From DAINPP01 sp963667315 (GTDB lineage: Bacteria > Thermotogota > Thermotogae > MWEM01): a DNA stretch of 64,000 nucleotides. The stretch is from positions 3,844,001-3,908,000 of the forward strand of contig OY763325.1 in NCBI GenBank assembly GCA_963667315.1, in the 5' to 3' direction. The notes below the pieces were generated by a model. It was not told where the DNA came from and searched no databases. It saw nothing but the letters and a program-made list of their open reading frames with translations. Positions 32,290 through 40,754 of this stretch are shown here, piece by piece; positions within the stretch are counted from its first letter, which is position 1; each line of letters starts with the position of its first letter. Made by a program: the position numbers and the translations under genes.

Positions 32290-34809
32290 ATGGAAAAACA
32301 TAAAAAAATCGTTTTGACGAACGACTGGATTCTGAAGAAAAAAGGTGAGAATAAAGCTTATCCTGCATCTGTACCCGGGAGTGTATACGAAACACTTTTG
32401 GTTAACGGGGTTATTTCGGACCCGTTTTACGGAATGAATGAATTTGATTCAAAATGGGTTTATGAGAGTGATTGGGAATATTCAACTACGTTATCTGCCG
32501 ATGAAGAACTCCTCAATTCAGAGGTGGTGTTTTTGAGATTCAAAGGACTTGATACCATCTGTAAAGTGTATTTTAACGAAGAGGAAATTCTCAATAGTGA
32601 GAATATGCACAGAATTTACGATTGTTATTTGAAAAACAGGGAAAAGAACATTTTAAAAAAAAATAATCTGATCAGAGTTCTGTTTAAAAGTCCTGTAAGA
32701 GAAGCCTATGAAATAGTGCGTAATATGGGATTTGACATCAATAATATCGGTGCGCATGATTTTCAGATTCCGGGTGTTGAAACCCTCAGAAAGGCCTATC
32801 ATTCGTTTGGTTGGGATTGGGGTCCAAAGATTCCGGATATGGGGATTTGGCGCGATGTAGAATTGCATACATTTACTGATACCATGATTGATGATCTGAC
32901 TATAAATACAGATATCGAATTTTCTAAACCTGGGAAAGCTGAGAAGGCAATTGTTAAGACGCAGTTGACATTGAATAGCCATAGGGAAATTGATGCCGGT
33001 GATGATTATTCTGTGAGATATATCATCGGTAACAAAGAAGAAACGGTTTGCGATGTTGTGAAAATGGTTAAAGGGAATCTGATCAGCAATGACATCAAAC
33101 TTAATGATCCTGAGTTATGGTGGACAAAAGAGCTCGGCACGCCTGCCCTTTACCAGATAAGTGTTTTCCTGTTATGCGGAACAACGATCGTCGATGAAAA
33201 AACACTTGAATTTGGGATCAGAGAGGTTAATCTCATTAGAAACAAGGATAAATGGGGAGAAACCTTCTATTTTGAACTCAATAAAATTCCGATTTTTGCG
33301 AAAGGCGGTAACTGGATCCCCTCTGATTCACTGATCGTAAGGGGGAGACGAAAGAAACTCTATGAAAAAGTGATTCGTGATTGTGTAGACGCCAACATGA
33401 ATATGATCAGAGTATGGGGCGGCGGTGTCTATGAGGATGATGAATTTTATGACTATTGTGATCATAAAGGCATTCTCGTTTGGCAGGATTTTACCTTTGC
33501 ATGCAGACCGACGCCTGATTTTCAAGGTTTTGAAGAGAATATAAAACTGGAAGCAATAGATAATATAAAACGTTTGAGAAATCATCCGTCACTCGCTATA
33601 TGGGTGGGGAACAACGAGATGGAAGAAGGCTGGGTCTATTGGGGGTTTGACAAAGTTGTTCCCGGATTAAAGACATTTTACCTGAAACTTTTTGAAGATC
33701 TTTTGCCTTCCTGTGTCAGTGAATTTGACGGGACACGTGCCTATTGGCCAAGTTCTCCTTCATCCGGCGGGAATTTTTTGAATCCTGATTCTGCTGATTA
33801 TGGGGACTCCCATTATTGGAAAGTCTGGCATGACGGCTTTCCCCTTGAATCGTATCGTGAATTTGATTCACGCTTTATGTCGGAATTTGGTTTTGAATCC
33901 TTTCCGGATATTAAAACAGTCAAAACGTTTTGTCCTGAAGATCAGATGGTGTATAACAGTGAAATAATGGAGAATCATCAGAAGAATTCTGCGGGGAATC
34001 AGAAAATATACGATTACATGGAAAAACAGTTCTCTATTCCGAAAGAATTTGAGAAACAAATCATATTATCCCAGCTCTCTCAGGCAGAAGCCATGCAGTA
34101 CGGTGTGGAACATTGGAGAAGAAACAGGAATGATTACCACTGTATGGGAGCGCTTTACTGGCAGATCAATGATTGCTGGCCTGTTGCAAGCTGGTCATCG
34201 ATAGATTATTACGGCAGATGGAAAGCTTTGCATTATGTGGCTAAAAGATTCTTTAATCCACTTATGATAAGTGGGTGCGAAACGGAAAAAGATATGGAGA
34301 TATGGATCAGTAACGATTACAATGAGGCGTTTGAAGGGACCTATGAGATAGAAGTTATCTCAACGGGTGGCGAAGTCTTGTATACAACAAGCGAAACGGT
34401 AAAAGTCGAGAAGCTGTCATCCGAAATGGTAAAAAAGATAACACTTGAAGAGATAAAATCATCCGCAGAAGATTGTATCGTTTTCTTTAAGTTGTTGAAT
34501 GAAAGGACTGAAACCGTTTCAGAGGGCTTTAAGCTGTTTTGTGTTCCTAAAAAACTCAGTCTTGAGAAGCCGGTCTATAACTGTAAACTCGATCAAAACG
34601 ACTCGAACTATAGCCTCACACTTTCCTCTTCCGTTCCGGCTGTTTATTGTTCGGTGGCTTTTGCGGATCGCCTGGATGATGAAATCATCATCACGAATGA
34701 CAATTATTTTTCTCTGGGTTCGAGGAAAAAAGTTATACAATTTAATTCAGATAAAGAAATAACTTTGAATGATTTGATCATAAGAAGCTTGTTTGAAATA
34801 ACAAGATAA
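32290..34809 (+). CDS. Beta-mannosidase, glycoside hydrolase family 2
   Basis: At 839 residues the protein has the GH2 beta-mannosidase plan: sugar-binding domain (1-200, with PGSVYETLL and the AYHSFGWDWGPKIPDMGIWRDV segment), immunoglobulin-like domain, then the TIM barrel with NMIRVWGGGVYE near 375, the acid/base glutamate in WVGNNEMEEG (Glu about 442) and the nucleophile in FMSEFGFESFP (Glu about 531). It has no signal peptide, so it hydrolyses imported beta-mannosides such as mannobiose in the cytoplasm. A LacI-type palindrome identical in plan to that of the transporter operon downstream lies 46 bp before the start, linking uptake and hydrolysis. Confidence 0.93.
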   Translation: MEKHKKIVLTNDWILKKKGENKAYPASVPGSVYETLLVNGVISDPFYGMNEFDSKWVYESDWEYSTTLSADEELLNSEVVFLRFKGLDTICKVYFNEEEILNSENMHRIYDCYLKNREKNILKKNNLIRVLFKSPVREAYEIVRNMGFDINNIGAHDFQIPGVETLRKAYHSFGWDWGPKIPDMGIWRDVELHTFTDTMIDDLTINTDIEFSKPGKAEKAIVKTQLTLNSHREIDAGDDYSVRYIIGNKEETVCDVVKMVKGNLISNDIKLNDPELWWTKELGTPALYQISVFLLCGTTIVDEKTLEFGIREVNLIRNKDKWGETFYFELNKIPIFAKGGNWIPSDSLIVRGRRKKLYEKVIRDCVDANMNMIRVWGGGVYEDDEFYDYCDHKGILVWQDFTFACRPTPDFQGFEENIKLEAIDNIKRLRNHPSLAIWVGNNEMEEGWVYWGFDKVVPGLKTFYLKLFEDLLPSCVSEFDGTRAYWPSSPSSGGNFLNPDSADYGDSHYWKVWHDGFPLESYREFDSRFMSEFGFESFPDIKTVKTFCPEDQMVYNSEIMENHQKNSAGNQKIYDYMEKQFSIPKEFEKQIILSQLSQAEAMQYGVEHWRRNRNDYHCMGALYWQINDCWPVASWSSIDYYGRWKALHYVAKRFFNPLMISGCETEKDMEIWISNDYNEAFEGTYEIEVISTGGEVLYTTSETVKVEKLSSEMVKKITLEEIKSSAEDCIVFFKLLNERTETVSEGFKLFCVPKKLSLEKPVYNCKLDQNDSNYSLTLSSSVPAVYCSVAFADRLDDEIIITNDNYFSLGSRKKVIQFNSDKEITLNDLIIRSLFEITR

Positions 34810-34833
34810 TGAATGAACACAAGAGAGTTGATT

Positions 34834-34863
34834 AAAAAAAGCACGGAATTCCGTGCTTTTTTT
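34834..34863. terminator. Terminator after beta-mannosidase
   Basis: AAAAAAAGCACGG and CCGTGCTTTTTTT flank AATT, a perfect 13-bp stem with a seven-T tail. Confidence 0.93.
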
Positions 34864-34902
34864 ATTTGGTTATCAGTTGATAAAGCGGAGTAGAGCGTAT
34901 TT

Positions 34903-34935
34903 TGAAATATTTTGTTTCATTGTTTCTTGAAACAA
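34903..34935. promoter_or_regulatory. Cluster of operator-like palindromes upstream of the transporter
   Basis: TTGTTTCTTGAAACAA (34920-34935) is a perfect palindrome with a TT centre, and TGAAATATTTTGTTTCA (34903-34919) is an imperfect one next to it. Together with 35016-35029 they make a multi-site control region in the 318-bp gap before the solute-binding protein gene; that gap otherwise holds the mannosidase terminator and AT-rich DNA with no clear -35/-10 pair. Confidence 0.45.
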
Positions 34936-35015
34936 TCCGAAAATGGAAAGGATTTCAACATAATTCTAAATATTTCTGAATAATCGGGTGTAATTCAAGT
35001 TTAAATAATTCAACA

Positions 35016-35029
35016 TGTAACATGTTTCA
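35016..35029. promoter_or_regulatory. LacI-type operator ahead of the oligosaccharide/peptide transporter
   Basis: TGTAACATGTTTCA matches the site before beta-mannosidase (32231-32244) at 13 of 14 positions and fits TGWAAC-NN-GTTTCA. It is 99 bp before the solute-binding protein start. Confidence 0.6.
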
Positions 35030-35127
35030 ATATATAGTTGTTTTTGAACAGCATAATTTTCATGAATAGGGCAAAATGGGTGGCATGAAAACTGTTGTAA
35101 AAAAAATCTATTAAAAGAGGTGTTTTT

Positions 35128-36798
35128 ATGAAAGGTCATTGGAAGGTCTTTTTGGCAGTAGCTTTAGTATTGTTCGTTGCAGCAACATCATTTGCTTACG
35201 ATCGTTCGGAAACATTCGTTTACGGTGGCGGTATGTGGGGAGCTCCAACAAACTGGAATCCGCTTACACCATGGCAGGAAACAACGGGTACAGGTGGACT
35301 TGTTTATGAATATTTATTCCTTTATTACCCGATGACAGATGAATTTGTTCCTTATCTTGCAACTGAAGGTGAATGGATAGGAGATAAGGTTTATGAAGTT
35401 GAACTGAGAAAAGGCATCAAATGGACAGACGGAAAATCCTTCACAGCAGACGATGTTGTTTTTACATTTGAAGTTGCAAAGGACAATGCACTTCATTATT
35501 CCAATGTTTGGAAGTGGTTGGACAGTGTTGAAGCACTCACACCTTACAAAGTGAGATTTACATTCAACGATAATGTACATTATCAGGAATGGAAAAAGGT
35601 TCTTTATGATCAGAGAATTCTCCCGAAGCATATTTGGGCAGCGATGGATCCATCAGAATACCTTACAACTGCAAATGCAGATCCTGTAGGAACTGGTCCT
35701 TACATGGCTGAAGCAACAGGTCAGGACAGAATGATATGGGTTAGAAATGACGATTGGTGGGGAAATGACGTAATGGGTCAACCAAAACCAAAATATCTCG
35801 TTAACCTCGTGGTAAATGGGAACAACGTTGCCTTGGGAATGCTTATGAAGGGTGAACTTGACCTCAGTAACTTCTTTATTCCTGGCGTTCCAAAAATAAA
35901 AGATACCTTTGGTCTGACAACGTGGTACGAAGGTTCACCTTATATGCTTGCAGAAAACACGGCAATTCTTTTCCTTAACTCAACAAAGGGTGCTTTGAAA
36001 GATGCTGATTTCAGAAGGGCAATTGCTTTCTCATTCAATCCTGCGATGATCGCGGAAAAAGTATTTGAAAATCAGGTTGAAGTGTCAAATCCAACAGGTC
36101 TCTTTGGTGAAGGTTGGCTGAAGTTCCTCGACAAAGATGTTGTAGAAGAATACGGTTTCTCTTACAATCCTGAAAAAGCGGCAGAAATGCTAGATGAACT
36201 TGGTTATGTTGATGTTGATGGAGACGGATGGAGAGATGACAAGGAAGGAAACGCAATTAACTTCAAGATTATCGTTCCTAACGGTTGGACAGACTGGATG
36301 GAATCTATCAAGATTCTCGCAACCAATCTTAAGGCCGTCGGCATCAATGCAGTTCCAGATTTTCCAGACTATTCAATTTATAATAATATGATCCATGATG
36401 GAACATTCGACATGGCGATTAACAACAACTCATCATCAAGAAGTACAACACCATGGACATACTGGAATTATGTTGTATGTGATGAAATTTACGGTGAAGA
36501 AGTGACAGATGGTAACTTCGGACGATATGATAATCCAGAATTATTTGCAGCTATCGATGAGTTCAACATGATGAAAGATGCAGATCCGGCGATCATGGAA
36601 AAAGCTGCGGAAATCCAGAAAATTATGCTTGAAGAAATGCCTTCAGTACCACTCTGGTACAACGGACTTTGGGCACAGTCAACATCTAACGTATGGAAGA
36701 ATTGGCCGACAGAAGACAATCCTGAAGGCTATCCATGTACTTGGGCTGGAAAATGGCAGTATGGCGCCATTGATATGCTCATCAATCTTGAACAGTAA
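35128..36798 (+). CDS. Extracellular solute-binding protein, family 5 (Opp/Dpp type)
   Basis: The 556-residue protein has a signal peptide (MKGHWKVFLAVALVLFVAATSFA) and the SBP family 5 pattern, including WNPLTPWQ near 45, YEVELRKGIKWTDGKSFTADDVVFTFE near 88 and DADFRRAIAFSFN near 290, through a C-terminal EEMPSVPLWYNG. This family was first known for peptides, but in Thermotogota many members bind cello- or manno-oligosaccharides. Position between a beta-mannosidase and a LacI regulator, and the shared operator, favour a manno-oligosaccharide ligand here. It has no lipobox. A stem-loop separates it from the permease genes, which would allow it to be made in excess. Confidence 0.92.
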   Translation: MKGHWKVFLAVALVLFVAATSFAYDRSETFVYGGGMWGAPTNWNPLTPWQETTGTGGLVYEYLFLYYPMTDEFVPYLATEGEWIGDKVYEVELRKGIKWTDGKSFTADDVVFTFEVAKDNALHYSNVWKWLDSVEALTPYKVRFTFNDNVHYQEWKKVLYDQRILPKHIWAAMDPSEYLTTANADPVGTGPYMAEATGQDRMIWVRNDDWWGNDVMGQPKPKYLVNLVVNGNNVALGMLMKGELDLSNFFIPGVPKIKDTFGLTTWYEGSPYMLAENTAILFLNSTKGALKDADFRRAIAFSFNPAMIAEKVFENQVEVSNPTGLFGEGWLKFLDKDVVEEYGFSYNPEKAAEMLDELGYVDVDGDGWRDDKEGNAINFKIIVPNGWTDWMESIKILATNLKAVGINAVPDFPDYSIYNNMIHDGTFDMAINNNSSSRSTTPWTYWNYVVCDEIYGEEVTDGNFGRYDNPELFAAIDEFNMMKDADPAIMEKAAEIQKIMLEEMPSVPLWYNGLWAQSTSNVWKNWPTEDNPEGYPCTWAGKWQYGAIDMLINLEQ

Positions 36799-36819
36799 TT
36801 AGGTCATTTAAATCTTAGT

Positions 36820-36855
36820 TTAACAGGTCTCCACCTGTAGGGGGGGGCCTGTTAA
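36820..36855 (+). other. Intercistronic stem-loop between binding protein and permease genes
   Basis: TTAACAGG (36820-36827) pairs with CCTGTTAA (36848-36855), extended inside by CTCC with GGGG. It is followed by TTTTA only, so it could be a leaky terminator or an mRNA-stabilising stem, which often keeps binding-protein transcripts abundant relative to permease transcripts. Confidence 0.65.
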
Positions 36856-36884
36856 TTTTAGAGAGGAGTTGTACTTAAAAAAAG

Positions 36885-37874
36885 ATGAAAAAGTATTTGA
36901 CCAAAAAAGTGATTATTTATCTTATTACGTTTTTTGTTGCCGTTACGATTGACTGGGCAATTCCACGATTTATGCCAGGCGATCCGATTTCCATGTTGCT
37001 TTCGAGATTTGAAGGTATGGAAGGTGGAAGAGAGATTATTGAGGCTCAGATAACCTCTTCATTTGGGCTTGATAAACCAATGCTGGAACAGTATGCGAAT
37101 TTCTGGGGTTCCTTATTCAAAGGCGATCTTGGAACGAGTATCTATATGTTTCCGAAGCCTGTACTTGAGATTATCGGACAGGCCATTATTTATGACTTGA
37201 TGCTACTTCTACCTGCGATACTTTTAAGCTGGTTTATTGGGAATAACCTTGGTGCTTTATCGGGCGTTAATAAAAAGGCCGATAACAGGATGATGCCTTT
37301 CTTTTATTTCCTGACCTCCTCTCCATATTTCTGGTTTGCCGTAGTTGTGGCATTTGTGTTCGGTGTACAGCTCGGTTGGTTCCCGATCAGTAATGCGTAT
37401 AGTGCAACGGTTGAACCGGGATTCAACTTGACTTTCATAGGAGATTTTCTCCATCACTGGTTCCTGCCCTTCTTTACATTATTCCTCGTGCAGCTTGGTG
37501 GCTGGGCCATTGGGATGAGAAATATGATCATTTATGAAATGGGATCTAATTACTCAAAATATATGGAATCCCTCGGAGCTTCGGAGAAGCTTATCAGGAA
37601 ATATGCTTTCAGAAATGGTGTGTTACCACAGGTATCAGGACTTGCGATTCAGCTTGGAACGATTGTAGCCGGTGCGATGACAACTGAAATCGTTTTTTCT
37701 TATCCAGGTCTTGGTTATTTAATGTTAAAGGCAATCGTCAATCAGGATTACTTTCTTGTACAGGGGTGTTTTCTGTTCCTGGTAATCTTTATGCTCTGTG
37801 CGAATTTCATCGTAGATATTGTTTATATGCTGATAGATCCCAGAGTTAGATTCTCTTTCTCCGGGGAGGTGTGA
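36885..37874 (+). CDS. ABC transporter permease, OppB/DppB family
   Basis: The 329-residue membrane protein has the OppB layout: a first helix, an outside loop with RFMPGDPI and the FGLDKPMLEQY and LGTSIYMFPKPV segments, then five helices with the coupling motif YSKYMESLGASEKLIRKYAFRNGVLP near 225-250. It forms half of the membrane channel with the next gene product. The ATG at 36885 is fixed by an in-frame stop nine bases earlier, but the only strong ribosome site (GAGGAG) ends some 17 bases upstream, longer than usual. Lies 4 bp from the second permease gene. Confidence 0.93.
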   Translation: MKKYLTKKVIIYLITFFVAVTIDWAIPRFMPGDPISMLLSRFEGMEGGREIIEAQITSSFGLDKPMLEQYANFWGSLFKGDLGTSIYMFPKPVLEIIGQAIIYDLMLLLPAILLSWFIGNNLGALSGVNKKADNRMMPFFYFLTSSPYFWFAVVVAFVFGVQLGWFPISNAYSATVEPGFNLTFIGDFLHHWFLPFFTLFLVQLGGWAIGMRNMIIYEMGSNYSKYMESLGASEKLIRKYAFRNGVLPQVSGLAIQLGTIVAGAMTTEIVFSYPGLGYLMLKAIVNQDYFLVQGCFLFLVIFMLCANFIVDIVYMLIDPRVRFSFSGEV

Positions 37875-37877
37875 TTT

Positions 37878-38744
37878 ATGGCAAAGAGTGAATTTTGGAA
37901 GAAACATGAAAATCTTTATTTTGCGGCAACCAACGGAAAAGTAATCTTTGGTGTCATAGTGTTTATGGCAATTTTATTTCTTGCAATCTTTGGACCTTTG
38001 ATGACATCTTATGAATATGATGAATTTGCCGGTGCGCCATACCTTGAACCTTCTGCAGAACATTGGTTCGGTACGACGATTATGGGAAAGGATGTCTTTA
38101 CGAGAGTTGTTTACGGGCTCAGATCTACTTTTGTCGTCGGTCTCATAGGTGGAACGATTGCAACCGTTGTTGGGCTTATCATCGGATTTTTTGCCGGGTA
38201 TTACAGTGGCAAATTTGCGGATGAAGCCTTGATGATGATAACGAATATCTTCCTTGTCATTCCAACGCTGGCACTGCTGATTATTATTTCAGCTTATCTG
38301 CCCTATCGCGGGATTCTCAGTGAAAGTATCATCATTGGGTTGACGGCCTGGACGTGGACAGCTCGTGCGGTAAGGTCACAGACCCTTTCTTTAAAGAATC
38401 AGGAATTTGTCAACCTGTCAAGGATATCTTCAACACCCGTTACGAGAATCATTACAGAAGATATTGCGGCAAATATGTTTTCATATGTATTTATGGTCTT
38501 TATCCTTCAGTTCAATGGTACAATTCTTGCAGCAGTCAGTCTTGAATTTATCGGACTTGGACCAACGCAGGGGGTTTCACTGGGGTTGATTATGCAGAAT
38601 GCCGTCAACTGGAATGCAATTCAGCTTGGACTCTGGTGGTGGGCAATCATCCCGGGACTTATCCTGACGATATTGATTGTGTCGCTTTACTTTATAAATA
38701 CTGGACTTGATGAAGTCTTCAATCCAAGATTAAGGGAGATGTAG
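37878..38744 (+). CDS. ABC transporter permease, OppC/DppC family
   Basis: The 288-residue protein has the OppC features: an N-terminal cytoplasmic tail, first helix near 24-42, EHWFGTTIMGKDVFTRVVYGLRST near 62-85 and the coupling motif RTQTL-like region ARAVRSQTLSLKNQEFVNLSRI near 160, six helices in all. It pairs with the permease encoded just upstream in one channel. GGAGGTG overlaps the end of that gene and precedes the ATG. The downstream ATPase gene begins three bases after the stop. Confidence 0.93.
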   Translation: MAKSEFWKKHENLYFAATNGKVIFGVIVFMAILFLAIFGPLMTSYEYDEFAGAPYLEPSAEHWFGTTIMGKDVFTRVVYGLRSTFVVGLIGGTIATVVGLIIGFFAGYYSGKFADEALMMITNIFLVIPTLALLIIISAYLPYRGILSESIIIGLTAWTWTARAVRSQTLSLKNQEFVNLSRISSTPVTRIITEDIAANMFSYVFMVFILQFNGTILAAVSLEFIGLGPTQGVSLGLIMQNAVNWNAIQLGLWWWAIIPGLILTILIVSLYFINTGLDEVFNPRLREM

Positions 38745-38747
38745 CCG

Positions 38748-39734
38748 ATGTCAGAGAATGTATTGGAGATTAAAGATTTAAAGGCGTATTATAAGATTTT
38801 GAAAGGGGATGTCAAGGCGCTTGATGGCGTTACCTTTAACGTAAAAAGAGGTGAGATTCTCGGCGTTGCGGGAGAATCGGGGTGTGGGAAGAGTACACTT
38901 GCCAGTACGTTGATGCTTCGAAAACCCCCTTTAAAATATGTTTCGGGAGAGGCAAATCTTCTTGGAACAAATATCATGAAGATGACGGAAAAGGCGTTTA
39001 AACCCTTGAGGATGCAGAATATATCGATCATTCCGCAATATGCACTGGATGCATTCAGCCCAACGAAACGAATCAAGACTTTTATTTCAGATCTTGTTTC
39101 AGAACACGGAATCAGGCCGAACAGAAAGTTTTTCAACAAGGTCCGTGAGAGGCTGGAAATGATAAACCTCGATCCTTCGAGCCTTGACCGATATTCGGTG
39201 GAATTATCAGGGGGAATGAAGCAGAGAATGATCATGATCATCTCTACATTGCTGGATCCCGATTTTATCATTGCAGATGAAATCACATCCGCACTTGATG
39301 TGAGTTCACAGAGATTCGTTGCGAATATGCTGGTGAAATTGCGAGATGAAGGGATCATCGGTTCCTCTATTTTTATCACACATGATTTGTCGATTCTTTA
39401 TCAAATTGCCGAAAGAATTCTGATCATGTATGCCGGACATTTTGCGGAGATAGGACCGACAGATGAGCTGGTTAAAAATGCGAGACATCCTTATACCAGG
39501 GCATTGATTGCATCACTTCCTCAGGTTGGTATACAATATAAAGACAAGGCGCTTGAAGGCATCAAGGGAACACCGCCACATCTTCTCAATATCGGCGAAG
39601 GTTGCCGGTTTAGATTCAGATGTCCGTATAAAACAGCAAAATGTGAGCAAACACCTGAAAGGGAAAAAATATCTGAAAATCATTATGTGTCGTGCTGGAA
39701 CTGGAAAGCAACAATGCCGAAAGGTGAGGAGTGA
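38748..39734 (+). CDS. ABC transporter ATPase, OppD/DppD family
   Basis: The 328-residue ATPase has Walker A GESGCGKST near residue 42, Q-loop in SIIPQYALDAFSP, signature ELSGGMKQR near 152, Walker B FIIADEITSALD near 173 and the switch histidine in ITHDLS. After the ATPase core comes the oligopeptide-type C-terminal extension RHPYTRALIASLP, then CRFRFRCPYKTAKC and a last cysteine in VSCW, four cysteines as in OppD/DppD proteins that may hold an iron-sulfur cluster. It energises uptake with the next ATPase, probably as a heterodimer. Their genes overlap or abut. Confidence 0.93.
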   Translation: MSENVLEIKDLKAYYKILKGDVKALDGVTFNVKRGEILGVAGESGCGKSTLASTLMLRKPPLKYVSGEANLLGTNIMKMTEKAFKPLRMQNISIIPQYALDAFSPTKRIKTFISDLVSEHGIRPNRKFFNKVRERLEMINLDPSSLDRYSVELSGGMKQRMIMIISTLLDPDFIIADEITSALDVSSQRFVANMLVKLRDEGIIGSSIFITHDLSILYQIAERILIMYAGHFAEIGPTDELVKNARHPYTRALIASLPQVGIQYKDKALEGIKGTPPHLLNIGEGCRFRFRCPYKTAKCEQTPEREKISENHYVSCWNWKATMPKGEE

Positions 39735-39739
39735 TTTGT

Positions 39740-40657
39740 GTGGATGACAAAAACATTATCATGAAAGTAGAAAAACTCACCAAAGAATTCAGTACGGGTT
39801 TCGTTTCAAAGGAAAAGACCATTGCGGTGAAAGACGTTTCATTTAACCTCGAGAAAGGGAAGGTTATTTCCCTGATCGGTGAAAGCGGAAGTGGTAAGAC
39901 GACAGTAGGAAGGATGATATTGAAATTGCTGAGACCCACTTCGGGGAAGATATATTACAGGGGTAGCGATATTACCGAGATAGAAAAAAGAGTTGAGAAA
40001 AAAGAGTATTACAGAAAGGTTCAAGCGATATTCCAGGATCCTTTTTCCTCATTTAACCCGTTATTTAGGGTTGACAGGGTTTTTGACATGCTCTTTAAAT
40101 CATTCAGACGAAATGAAAAGAACAGGAGAGAAAAGATAGAGGAAGCGCTTGAAAATGTGAATCTGAACCCAAACAGAATTCTGGGTAAATTTCCACATCA
40201 GTTGAGCGGTGGACAACTTCAACGCCTTCTGATTGCAAGAGCTCTTTTATTGGATGTTGATATCCTCGTTGCCGATGAATTGATCAGCATGCTGGATGCC
40301 TCAACGCGAATCGGTGTCTTGAATCTGCTTGTAGAACTCTGTAAAAAAAATGGTATGACCGTCATCTTTATCACACATGATCTGAACCTCGGGTATTATA
40401 TCAGTGATACGACATTGATCATGTACAAGGGCAGACTTGTTGAAAGAGGAGATACAAAGAAAATATATGAAAATCCTGTTCATCCGTATACAAAGATGCT
40501 TTTTGAATCCATCCCGGAAATAGGGATGCGATGGGATAAAGAGGTGGAATTTTTACCTGAGCAGGTTGTTTATGATGTCAGAGATTTTTACAGGGAAAAT
40601 GCGGGTAAAGGTTTTGTGGAAGTAGCTCCCGATCATACCGTACTGTTCAGCGAATAA
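39740..40657 (+). CDS. ABC transporter ATPase, OppF/DppF family
   Basis: The protein (about 305 residues) has Walker A GESGSGKTT near 45, Q-loop IFQDPFSSFNP, signature QLSGGQLQR near 155, Walker B ILVADELISMLD near 175 and ITHDLN. It has the HPYTKMLFESIP extension but not the four cysteines of its partner. The GTG at 39740 is chosen because GGTGAGGAG ends eight bases before it; a GTG at 39731, overlapping the previous stop, lies within that site. It closes the transporter operon; no terminator is seen before the palindromic repeat at 40666. Confidence 0.92.
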   Translation: MDDKNIIMKVEKLTKEFSTGFVSKEKTIAVKDVSFNLEKGKVISLIGESGSGKTTVGRMILKLLRPTSGKIYYRGSDITEIEKRVEKKEYYRKVQAIFQDPFSSFNPLFRVDRVFDMLFKSFRRNEKNRREKIEEALENVNLNPNRILGKFPHQLSGGQLQRLLIARALLLDVDILVADELISMLDASTRIGVLNLLVELCKKNGMTVIFITHDLNLGYYISDTTLIMYKGRLVERGDTKKIYENPVHPYTKMLFESIPEIGMRWDKEVEFLPEQVVYDVRDFYRENAGKGFVEVAPDHTVLFSE

Positions 40658-40665
40658 TGTTTATT

Positions 40666-40692
40666 GCAGGGGCAGACATATTGATCTGTCCC
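40666..40692. repeat. Dispersed imperfect palindrome, copy B
   Basis: GCAGGGGCAGA and TCTGTCCC are inverted halves around a short AT-rich centre. The element is close to the reverse complement of copy A at 11589-11618 and occupies the gap between the transporter and the LacI gene, where it could also form a transcript hairpin. Confidence 0.5.
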
Positions 40693-40754
40693 TATATATT
40701 ATAGAAAAAAATGCTATTAATTCTTTAAAGCTATACTATTCAGAAGGTGATTAA

